Of a DNA stretch of 6,239 nucleotides, positions 1 to 6,223 are shown piece by piece; the stretch's first letter is position 1, and every line of letters starts with the position of its first letter. Under the pieces are notes generated by a model. That model worked only from the letters and a program-made list of their open reading frames with translations, did no database searches and was not told the DNA's origin. Source of the stretch: Legionellales bacterium UBA2469 (GTDB lineage Bacteria; Pseudomonadota; Gammaproteobacteria; Legionellales; Legionellaceae); assembly GCA_002342175.1 (NCBI GenBank), contig DDPL01000065.1:1-6239 (forward strand). The letters are read 5' to 3'. A program made the position numbers and the translations under genes.

Positions 1-699
1 AAAGCACTCACGAATACAGGCCCAAAACCATTTGTTACTCCTAGAGCCCTAGAGACTCAAGAAATACCCGGTATTATCGAACAATACGCCCATGCGGCAC
101 AATGTGCAAAAGCAGCTGGTTTTGATGGTATTGAAATTCATGCAGCGAATGGATATTTACTCGATCAATTTATTCGTTCTGGGACAAACATTCGTACAGA
201 TAATTATGGTGGTTCAATTGAAAATCGAATACGAATTCTTATCGAAGTAATCGAAGCAATTCTTAAAATTTGGCCATCGCATCGCGTAGGTATACGTCTA
301 TCACCTGTCAGCTCATTTAATAATATGTCGGATGAAACACCTTTTATAACGTTTTCAACATTAATTGAGACAATCAATCCTTATCAATTAGCATACATTC
401 ATTGCATTGAAGGAACTGCACGAGATAAAAGGCCTACAAATGACGAGTTTAATTTCAATAAACTTAGAAATCAGTTTAAAGGTTTTTATATTGCCAATAA
501 TTTATATGATAAGAAGTTAGCAATAGATGCCATAGAACAACATCATGCTGATTTGATTTGTTTTGGAAGAGCATTCATAGCAAATCCAGACTTAGTCTAT
601 CGATTAGAACATGATTTGGCATTAGCAGATGCACCCATTGAAACATGGTATGGTGGAAATGAAAAGGGGTACACAGACTGGCCGAAGTGGCCAATTTAA
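1..699 (+). CDS. Old Yellow Enzyme-family NAD(P)H:flavin oxidoreductase / ene-reductase, 5'-truncated by window edge
   Basis: This is the C-terminal 232 residues of an FMN-dependent TIM-barrel ene-reductase of the Old Yellow Enzyme (NemA-like) family. Such enzymes use NAD(P)H to reduce activated C=C bonds or nitro compounds in the cytoplasm. The reading frame is open from base 1 to the TAA at 697-699, and family members are about 350-370 residues, so roughly the first 130 are missing. Visible motifs, numbered in the fragment, are H47-A-A-N50-GYLLDQF (substrate-binding His/Asn pair), D67-x-YGGSxENRxR (66-78 region), R99-LSP (FMN-contacting strand), FGRAFIANPDLVYR from F188 (FMN phosphate site), and a closing YGGNEKGYTDWP. 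The key motifs look intact. The His/Asn pair resembles yeast OYE1 rather than the His/His pair of NemA and PETN reductase. The physiological substrate cannot be told from sequence. Family assignment is very secure; the exact enzyme name is not. Confidence 0.95.
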   Translation, partial: KALTNTGPKPFVTPRALETQEIPGIIEQYAHAAQCAKAAGFDGIEIHAANGYLLDQFIRSGTNIRTDNYGGSIENRIRILIEVIEAILKIWPSHRVGIRLSPVSSFNNMSDETPFITFSTLIETINPYQLAYIHCIEGTARDKRPTNDEFNFNKLRNQFKGFYIANNLYDKKLAIDAIEQHHADLICFGRAFIANPDLVYRLEHDLALADAPIETWYGGNEKGYTDWPKWPI

Positions 700-720
700 T
701 TCTATTTTTGATAATAATGC

Positions 721-753
721 TTGACTTCAGCACGCATTGGGTTCCATTATAAT
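721..753 (+). promoter_or_regulatory. Candidate sigma70 promoter upstream of the unknown 424-residue gene
   Basis: TTGACT at 721-726 is a five-of-six match to the -35 consensus. Two -10 candidates follow. CATTAT at 745-750 matches four of six bases with an 18-nt spacer, while a perfect TATAAT at 748-753 lies at a long 21-nt spacing. Transcription would begin near 757-762, giving a leader of about 40 nt before the ATG at 804. The good hexamers in a 104-nt gap between two co-directional genes make a promoter likely, but the exact -10 is uncertain. Confidence 0.5.
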
Positions 754-803
754 AAATATGCTCAAAAAAAGGTGTTCTAATTCAACAATGAGATTTTAAA
801 GGA

Positions 804-2078
804 ATGAAATTTCTTGGTAAGAAAGATGAACAAGTCAATCATGATTTTCCCATAGAAGATTATATCGACTATGAGGTTATTTCTTCGCTTCAACCAAAGC
901 ACCAACAACTATTATCAAAATTGTTGGAAAATCCTTCAAGTTCAATTGAGAAACTCTTTAATAAAATAGCAAGCAATCAAGTCTGCTTTAATACGGACAT
1001 GCTTACTCAAGTATTCGATCATCTAACGTTACAAATGCATTTACCTCTAGAAATGCTCCAAAACGCGCAAATGGATAATTTATGGGTGGATTATTTACAA
1101 AAATATCCAACATCGGAAAATTCATCGGACCTCAGTTTGTGGAAACATCTTCTCGATGAATTGAAGGTTTGGAATCAAACTGGCTTTTCATCCGAAATTA
1201 TTTATAAAATAATTAACATTTGTCATGAACTCATCATAAATGATAAATGCCCTGTATTTGATCAATTGATTCAACAGCCCCCAAAAACAAAATTTTGGCA
1301 AAAAAGCCCACAACTTACCCAACAATTTATAATGGAAAGCATTTTTAAATTCATTTATGAAAAAATGAAGTTTTTTCATTGGGAACTGATTCCAAATGCA
1401 AAAAGACCCATTGATTTATATGAACTTTACTGTCTTATTGAAGATGCCGCACTAGAACAAAAAATTATTATTTATTCTGAAAATCTCCTCAATTTTATGC
1501 GGCCACTTAACGCAACAGCACTCATTCACTCTACGCTTTTTTCATATCCAATAGCCTGCCCAGATTATATTGCGAATAAAATTCAACAAAATAATCAAAC
1601 TTATGATCCATTTTTTGTGAAAATTTTTGAAAATCAAAATTTCATACCTATTTTTGGAAATCATCAGTATTTAAAAAACTACAATCAAATGGCATTGATT
1701 GAATCTCTACAACAACTTGCAAAGGTAAAATTTTCAGGATTGGAAAACTCTCAAATATTATCTCAGTTATTTGATAAAACAGAAGCCGCCATTCAAGCAA
1801 GATTTCTTGAAAACCATACTAGCCGTTTGATTTTTACATTTAATCGATTAACATCATTAGGCTATTTACTCCGTTCCCCTGTTTTAAAAGGATTGGGATA
1901 TCATCCCCTTATCAATACTGAAGTACCCGCAAAATTAAAACAAAACTTTGAGCTATTTGTTCAACTATTAGGAAATGAATCTTATGAAAAGCAAATTGAG
2001 ATTATCAATATCATTAACCATAAACCAATCACACTTGGAGAAATGCATATTATAGAAAAAACTAGACATTTAAATTAA
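804..2078 (+). CDS. Uncharacterised 424-residue protein, AT-rich gene
   Basis: I do not recognise this protein and assign no function. It has no signal peptide and no segment long and hydrophobic enough for a membrane helix, so it is probably cytosolic or delivered by a non-Sec route. It is rich in Ile, Leu, Lys, Asn, Gln and Phe, with few Gly, and alternating amphipathic stretches suggest a mainly alpha-helical fold. No nucleotide-binding loop, metal motif or clear tandem repeat was seen. ATG 804 is the only usual start: an in-frame TGA lies at 789-791 and the next in-frame Met is residue 65. Its AAAGGA (798-803) abuts the ATG, which is too close for a normal Shine-Dalgarno. Sampled stretches have only 17-28% GC, lower than mrdA or rodA. 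It occupies the position of nadD/holA in the E. coli order but resembles neither. A lineage-specific or secreted effector protein is possible, but this is only a guess. The long open frame makes the gene itself likely. Confidence 0.8.
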   Translation: MKFLGKKDEQVNHDFPIEDYIDYEVISSLQPKHQQLLSKLLENPSSSIEKLFNKIASNQVCFNTDMLTQVFDHLTLQMHLPLEMLQNAQMDNLWVDYLQKYPTSENSSDLSLWKHLLDELKVWNQTGFSSEIIYKIINICHELIINDKCPVFDQLIQQPPKTKFWQKSPQLTQQFIMESIFKFIYEKMKFFHWELIPNAKRPIDLYELYCLIEDAALEQKIIIYSENLLNFMRPLNATALIHSTLFSYPIACPDYIANKIQQNNQTYDPFFVKIFENQNFIPIFGNHQYLKNYNQMALIESLQQLAKVKFSGLENSQILSQLFDKTEAAIQARFLENHTSRLIFTFNRLTSLGYLLRSPVLKGLGYHPLINTEVPAKLKQNFELFVQLLGNESYEKQIEIINIINHKPITLGEMHIIEKTRHLN

Positions 2079-2099
2079 GCTTTATTGATGAATTTCAAT

Positions 2100-2129
2100 T
2101 TGTTACTATAGCAAAATGACATTTTTAAA
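2100..2129 (+). promoter_or_regulatory. Weak promoter candidates upstream of rsfS
   Basis: The 73-nt gap before rsfS contains TTGTTA (2100-2105) and TTTAAA (2124-2129) with an 18-nt spacer, each about a four-of-six match to consensus. An alternative is an extended -10, TG-T-TACTAT at 2101-2109, with no good -35. No terminator hairpin is seen after the upstream gene, so read-through from 721-753 could also serve the operon. In an AT-rich genome such matches are common by chance. Confidence 0.28.
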
Positions 2130-2151
2130 CAAAATATATACGTGAGAACCT

Positions 2152-2496
2152 ATGCCGTCTGAAAAAAAAATCATAGAAAAAATTAATTTTATCCTCGATG
2201 AGATGAAAGCACTAAATATCATCCAACTCGATGTAAGAAACAAAACGTCCATTACAGATTATATGTATATTTGCTCAGGCAGATCGTCTCGACATGTCGC
2301 ATCGATTGCCGAAGAATTATTTACACAATTAAAAAAAATGGGGGTTGAGTATATTCGAATTTCTGGACAAGATCATGGAGAATGGGCATTAATTGATTGT
2401 GGTGATGTTATTGTTCATGTAATGCAAGCACAAGTTAGAGCATTTTATAACTTAGAAGAACTATGGCAAGATGTACCATTGGCCTCAAAAAACTAA
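2152..2496 (+). CDS. rsfS: Ribosomal silencing factor RsfS
   Basis: RsfS (YbeB/Iojap family) binds protein uL14 on the free 50S subunit and blocks joining with 30S, lowering translation in stationary phase or starvation. The 114-residue length suits the family (E. coli about 105). Signature blocks are visible: LDVRNKTSITDYMYICSGRSS at about 26-45 with RHV following, the GEWALIDCGDVIVHVM block at about 76-91, and RAFYNLEELW at 96-105. The C-terminal extension after the LEELW helix is short. ATG 2152 is preceded by a weak GTGAG at 2142-2146. Codons 4-7 contain a run of nine A residues (2162-2170). It is first in a four-gene operon, with rlmH starting 9 nt after its stop. In E. coli nadD would precede it, but here it follows an unknown gene. 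Identification is secure. Confidence 0.96.
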   Translation: MPSEKKIIEKINFILDEMKALNIIQLDVRNKTSITDYMYICSGRSSRHVASIAEELFTQLKKMGVEYIRISGQDHGEWALIDCGDVIVHVMQAQVRAFYNLEELWQDVPLASKN

Positions 2497-2505
2497 CACA
2501 AGATT

Positions 2506-2976
2506 ATGCTAAAAATTACAATCTGTTCAATTGGACAAAAAATGACTAAATGGGTAGATGAAGCCACAAAAGAACTATCCAAACGTTTAGATAAAAAAAT
2601 TCAAGTTGAATGGATTGAACTTCCTTTAATTAAACGCACCACTGATAACAAACTTTCACAAATCATTGAAAAAGAGTATGAATCATTTTTAAATGCAATC
2701 CCAACAAAAGCTTACTTAATTGCTCTGGATGCAAATGGTTCAAGCTTCAATAGTGAGGGACTTGCAAATCGAATGTCAGCGCTACAACAAACCCATTCTC
2801 ATTGGTGTATTATCATAGGTGGACCTGAAGGTTTACACCCTTTATTAAAGAAAAAAGCACAGGAATTATGGTCGCTATCACCTCTTACTTTTCCGCACCC
2901 TATGGTTCGATTGATATTACTTGAAAGTATTTATCGTTCCTGGTGCATCCAGCATAACCATCCCTATCATAAATAA
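2506..2976 (+). CDS. rlmH: 23S rRNA (pseudouridine1915-N3)-methyltransferase RlmH
   Basis: RlmH is a small homodimeric SPOUT-class methyltransferase. It uses S-adenosylmethionine to methylate N3 of pseudouridine 1915 in helix 69 of 23S rRNA, acting late on assembled 70S ribosomes. The 156 residues match the family (E. coli 155). Diagnostic features are the knot-forming IIGGPEGL at about 103-110, the LSPLTFPHPMVRLILLE block at about 124-140, the IYRSW helix, and the terminal NHPYHK at 151-156. The Y-H-K/R tail is a conserved part of the active site. A start at ATG 2506 aligns with the usual MLKI-type N terminus. The Shine-Dalgarno is poor and the gap to rsfS is 9 nt, so coupled translation is likely. 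The stop lies one base before the mrdA ATG. All hallmark residues appear intact. Confidence 0.97.
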   Translation: MLKITICSIGQKMTKWVDEATKELSKRLDKKIQVEWIELPLIKRTTDNKLSQIIEKEYESFLNAIPTKAYLIALDANGSSFNSEGLANRMSALQQTHSHWCIIIGGPEGLHPLLKKKAQELWSLSPLTFPHPMVRLILLESIYRSWCIQHNHPYHK

Positions 2977-2977
2977 T

Positions 2978-4837
2978 ATGAAAAAATATCAACCAATTTA
3001 CTCTAAACCTAGAAAAACGATTCAAAAAATTTTAAGTTTTCGCGTTTCTTTTTTACAATCATTTTTTATCGTTCTTTCGTGCTTGCTATTTATTCGATTA
3101 GCGTATTTACAGTGCTACCAATACATGCATTACTCGACACTCTCTCTAAAAAACCAAATGAGTATTATTCCTATTACCCCATCACGTGGAATTATTTTTG
3201 ATAGAAATGGTAAAATATTAGCTGAAAATCAACCTGTTTTTGTTTTGGAGGTAATACCAGAACATGTGCCCAACCTCAATGATTCTTTGAAGAAAATTCA
3301 AAAATTAATTCCTACAATTACGAATGAAGATATTACTCGATTTGAAAAGGAACGTCGGCAACATCGTCGCGACACCCCAACCGTATTGAAAATGCAATTA
3401 ACATCAGAAGAAGTTGCAATATTCTCAAGTCATCAATATAAATTTCCTGGTATAAACTTGAAAGCAAGATTAATGCGCTATTATCCATTAAAGAAACAAA
3501 TGGCACATATTATTGGATATGTCGGGCGAATCAACCTAGAAGAATTAGGACAAATTGATAATGTGAATTATCAGGGAACCAACTTCATTGGAAAAATTGG
3601 TATAGAAAAATACTATGAAAATATTTTACATGGCAAAGTCGGATATGAACAAGTCGAAACCAATGTGAGTGGGAAAATTATTCGTACCATTTTCAAACAA
3701 CCTCCCGTGTCTGGTCATAAAATCTATTTAACGATCGACTCTCGATTGCAAAAGGTTGCATATGATGGTTTAAAAGGGCTTGAAGGCTCAGCTGTATTAT
3801 TAGATGTTAAAAAAGGAGAGGTGCTTGCCTTGGTTAGCCGCCCAAGCTTTAATCCAAACCTATTCACAAATGGCATCAGCGGTAATGACTTTAAAAAACT
3901 CCTTTTTGCACCAGAAAGACCCCTATTTCATAGAGCAATTCGCGGATTATACCCACCTGCTTCAACCGTGAAACCATTTGTAGCCATTGCAGGATTAAGT
4001 AAAGGCGTTGTCGTTCCTCAAACCACCATTTATGACCCAGGTTGGTACCGTTTACCGGGTGTGCGTCACAGTTACCGAGATTGGAAGCGTACTGGGCACG
4101 GTTTTACCAATCTCAAAAGAGCAATTATGGTCTCTTGTGATACCTATTTTTATCAATTAGGTAGTAAATTAGGTATTGCTAACCTATCAGAAATGATGGG
4201 ACATTTTGGGTTTGGCAAACTTACAGGGATTGATTTACCGGAAGAACTTGCTGGTTTATATCCTAATGCGAATTGGAAGCGTATTAATAAAAGAGCAAGC
4301 TGGTATCCTGGCGATACGATCATCACCTCAATTGGACAAGGTTTTACCCTTGCATCACCTTTACAACTTGCAAATGCAACTGCAGCACTTAGCCAATCTG
4401 GCGGCGGTTATAAGCCCCACCTTTTACAGAAAACAATTGATGATTCGGGTGTTATTAACGAATTTCAACCCATCAAAAAAGAGCATATTCAGCTACCTGA
4501 TGATCAATACTGGCAATATGTTCATGAGGCCATGCAAGCTGTGATTGAAAGTAATGAAGGAACAGGCGCTCGATTTGGACGCGATGCATTCTATACCGTT
4601 GCCGGGAAAACCGGAACCGCTCAAGTCTTCTCTTTAAGTCAAAATGATCATAATAAAAAAACCATTATCACGAATAAGGCGCTAAAAGATCATTCCTGGT
4701 TTATCGCCTTTGCCCCTGTTGAAGATCCACAAGTCGCTGTCGCCGTGATGGTGGAACATGATACTGCAGCATCGCATATCGCGCGACTTATTTTAGACTC
4801 ATATTTTACCTTAAATAAGGAATCAACAAAGTCATGA
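2978..4837 (+). CDS. mrdA: Penicillin-binding protein 2 (PBP2), peptidoglycan D,D-transpeptidase
   Basis: PBP2 is the monofunctional class B transpeptidase of the rod complex. It crosslinks glycan strands made by RodA in the periplasm and is the target of mecillinam. The 619 residues compare with 633 in E. coli. A basic cytoplasmic tail (1-24) precedes one membrane anchor (about 25-45). The pedestal begins with TPSRGIIFDRNGKILAENQ at about 68-86. The transpeptidase domain carries S329-T-V-K332 (acylated serine), S386-C-D388 (second motif) and K544-T-G546. D353, D368, H374 and C387 are spaced like a zinc site reported for PBP2 enzymes, as recalled. An in-frame TTG at 2921 would add 19 residues encoded inside rlmH. 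ATG 2978 is preferred because MKKYQPIYSKPRK is a typical PBP2 tail. No Shine-Dalgarno precedes it, and with only one base after the rlmH stop translational coupling is likely. The stop overlaps the rodA start (ATGA). Confidence 0.97.
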   Translation: MKKYQPIYSKPRKTIQKILSFRVSFLQSFFIVLSCLLFIRLAYLQCYQYMHYSTLSLKNQMSIIPITPSRGIIFDRNGKILAENQPVFVLEVIPEHVPNLNDSLKKIQKLIPTITNEDITRFEKERRQHRRDTPTVLKMQLTSEEVAIFSSHQYKFPGINLKARLMRYYPLKKQMAHIIGYVGRINLEELGQIDNVNYQGTNFIGKIGIEKYYENILHGKVGYEQVETNVSGKIIRTIFKQPPVSGHKIYLTIDSRLQKVAYDGLKGLEGSAVLLDVKKGEVLALVSRPSFNPNLFTNGISGNDFKKLLFAPERPLFHRAIRGLYPPASTVKPFVAIAGLSKGVVVPQTTIYDPGWYRLPGVRHSYRDWKRTGHGFTNLKRAIMVSCDTYFYQLGSKLGIANLSEMMGHFGFGKLTGIDLPEELAGLYPNANWKRINKRASWYPGDTIITSIGQGFTLASPLQLANATAALSQSGGGYKPHLLQKTIDDSGVINEFQPIKKEHIQLPDDQYWQYVHEAMQAVIESNEGTGARFGRDAFYTVAGKTGTAQVFSLSQNDHNKKTIITNKALKDHSWFIAFAPVEDPQVAVAVMVEHDTAASHIARLILDSYFTLNKESTKS

Positions 4838-5961
4838 ATCGAATATCCGAGCATTCTATAAAAAAATATATTCGTTTATCGCTCGGCATTGATTTGCCTC
4901 TGCTTTTTTTTATTATGTTATTATCATTTGCGGGTTTAATTATCCTCTATAGCGCCTCAAATCAAAGTTATACCGTTCTACTTCGTCAAATCGCACATTT
5001 ATTATCTGCACTAATTCTTATGTTTGTAATGGCTTTTATACCACCTCATAAATACAAAGCTTGGACGCCATATCTTTATACCATTGGTCTTTTTTTACTT
5101 TTTGCAGTCATGATCATTGGAAAGATTGGTAAAGGCGCGCAACGATGGCTTGATCTAGGTTTTTTTAGATTTCAACCATCTGAAATCATGAAGCTAGCTG
5201 TTCCTATGATGTTGGCTTGGGTGATTGAGAAATATAAGCTTCCCTTGACATTTAAATCTTTGGTGACATGTTTAGTTCTTCTAGGCCTTCCATTTCTACT
5301 CATTGCCAAACAGCCTGATTTAGGTACAGCTATTATGGTCGGCATGGCAGGTGGTTCAGTATTATTTGCTGCTGGATTAGCATGGCAATTTATTATTTTA
5401 GCCATTGTAGGAATCAGTATTGCTGCTCCATTTATGTGGCATTTTTTACATGATTATCAAAAGGAGCGTTTGATAACCCTCATCAATCCCGAACATGATC
5501 CATTGGGCTCCGGTTATCATATTATTCAATCTAAGATAGCAATTGGTTCTGGGGGTACAACTGGCAAAGGTTGGCTTCATGGGAGTCAATCACATTTGAA
5601 TTTTTTACCCGAACATGCCACAGATTTTATTTTTGCTGTCTGTGGCGAAGAGTTTGGTCTTATTGGTGGAACAGTCATTATCATTTTATTGACCATCATT
5701 AGCTTTCGTGGATTACAAATGGCAAAACTTTCACAATCCACATATACAAGGTTACTATTAACAAGCCTGATTTCGACATTCTTCTTATCCGGGTTTGTCA
5801 ATATTGCTATGGTGATGGGAATGTTACCTGTTGTTGGGATTCCCTTACCTTTAGTCAGTTATGGTGGAACTGCAATGCTAACTTTTTTCGCCTTTTTTGG
5901 TTTAATCATGTCAATTGCTACCCACCCTATTTTATTTGATGATGGTGATAATCTTGACTAA
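4834..5961 (+). CDS. rodA: Rod shape-determining protein RodA, SEDS peptidoglycan glycosyltransferase
   Basis: RodA (also mrdB) is the inner-membrane SEDS polymerase that links lipid II into glycan strands for lateral wall growth, paired with PBP2. The 375 residues (E. coli 370) form about ten hydrophobic segments. Family blocks are visible: GKGAQRWLDLGFFRFQPSEI at 98-117, KQPDLGTA at 159-166, a large periplasmic loop at about 205-270 with HDPLGSGYHIIQSKIAIGSGG, and FLPEHATDF at 257-265. D264 corresponds to the catalytic Asp of the family (E. coli D262, recalled). The C-terminal VVGIPLPLVSYGGTAMLT at 333-350 is the classic SEDS signature. ATG 4834 overlaps the mrdA stop by four bases, and AAGGAA at 4817-4822 lies about 12 nt upstream, slightly far, so coupling is expected. 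RodA rather than FtsW is supported by the PBP2 neighbour. No clear terminator follows it. Confidence 0.97.
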   Translation: MNRISEHSIKKYIRLSLGIDLPLLFFIMLLSFAGLIILYSASNQSYTVLLRQIAHLLSALILMFVMAFIPPHKYKAWTPYLYTIGLFLLFAVMIIGKIGKGAQRWLDLGFFRFQPSEIMKLAVPMMLAWVIEKYKLPLTFKSLVTCLVLLGLPFLLIAKQPDLGTAIMVGMAGGSVLFAAGLAWQFIILAIVGISIAAPFMWHFLHDYQKERLITLINPEHDPLGSGYHIIQSKIAIGSGGTTGKGWLHGSQSHLNFLPEHATDFIFAVCGEEFGLIGGTVIIILLTIISFRGLQMAKLSQSTYTRLLLTSLISTFFLSGFVNIAMVMGMLPVVGIPLPLVSYGGTAMLTFFAFFGLIMSIATHPILFDDGDNLD

Positions 5962-6000
5962 AAATGCTCGTGGATGCTGTCTTTGATAGTGTTTTCTTGC

Positions 6001-6029
6001 TTGTATATTGATTATCTTGGTGCTATATT
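6001..6029 (+). promoter_or_regulatory. Candidate extended -10 promoter for the small exported peptide
   Basis: TTGTAT (6001-6006) and TATATT (6024-6029) are separated by exactly 17 nt. TGC directly before the second hexamer gives the TGn of an extended -10. Predicted transcription starts near 6036, leaving a leader of roughly 28 nt with the ribosome binding site AAGGA at 6053-6057. Spacing, extended -10 and a downstream gene with its own terminator together make this the most convincing promoter in the window. It suggests the peptide can be transcribed separately from rodA. Confidence 0.55.
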
Positions 6030-6063
6030 AAACATACGCAGTTGATATATTTAAGGAAAAAAC

Positions 6064-6180
6064 ATGAAAAAATTAATGATTGTAGTTTTATCTTGTGTTG
6101 CTCTTTTAGGCAGCATGAACGCAATGGCATGCGACAAAAAATGCGATTGCAAAAGCTCAAAAATACAAGTTAAAAAATAA
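6064..6180 (+). CDS. Small exported cysteine-containing peptide, 38 residues, function unknown
   Basis: ATG 6064 opens 38 codons ending at TAA 6178-6180. AAGGA at 6053-6057 lies 6 nt before the ATG, an ideal Shine-Dalgarno. Residues 1-3 (MKK) are basic and 4-17 are hydrophobic. A20-M-A22 before C23 fits signal peptidase I, giving a predicted mature peptide of 16 residues with C23, C27 and C29 (CDKKCDC) and four later lysines. C23 might instead be lipidated, but AMAC is a poor lipobox because Met sits at -2 and a Leu is lacking at -3, so an entericidin-like lipoprotein is a less likely reading. The CxxxCxC cluster could bind metal or form disulfides in the periplasm. The gene has its own candidate promoter and a strong terminator 14 nt downstream, which favours a real expressed gene despite its size. 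I recognise no named family. Confidence 0.72.
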   Translation: MKKLMIVVLSCVALLGSMNAMACDKKCDCKSSKIQVKK

Positions 6181-6194
6181 TATCAATCACAACA

Positions 6195-6223
6195 AAAAAG
6201 CCGGCTAATTGGTCGGCTTTTTA
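6195..6223 (+). terminator. Rho-independent terminator after the small peptide gene
   Basis: A perfect 9-bp stem pairs AAAAAGCCG (6195-6203) with CGGCTTTTT (6214-6222). The 10-nt apical part (6204-6213) can close further through G-U and C-G pairs around AATT. The GC core followed by a T run is the classic intrinsic terminator form. The matching A run on the 5' side means it could also act on a convergent minus-strand transcript entering from the right. Confidence 0.9.

Noticed and set aside
679..693. Inverted repeat TGGCC-GAAGT-GGCCA at the end of the oxidoreductase gene, as a possible terminator
   Set aside because: The stem is only 5 bp, it lies within coding sequence just before the stop, and the first solid T run comes about a dozen bases after the stem. 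Too weak to call.
1188..1379. Minus-strand open frame inside the 424-residue gene
   Set aside because: It is antisense to a much longer open frame, and AT-rich phenylalanine- and asparagine-coding sequence readily yields such frames. No ribosome binding site or promoter was seen.
2084..2099. Small hairpin ATTGA...TCAAT in the gap before rsfS
   Set aside because: It is a five-pair AT-rich stem with one G-C pair and no T run, not expected to be stable or to terminate transcription.
4206..4544. Out-of-frame plus-strand open frame inside mrdA, and minus-strand frames inside rodA (5172-5405, 5586-5801)
   Set aside because: They overlap the conserved catalytic regions of PBP2 and RodA and their translations resemble no family; they are frame shadows.
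5964..6011. A 15-codon ATG frame just after rodA
   Set aside because: It lacks a convincing ribosome binding site and recognisable composition, and it runs through the region that looks like the promoter of the small peptide.
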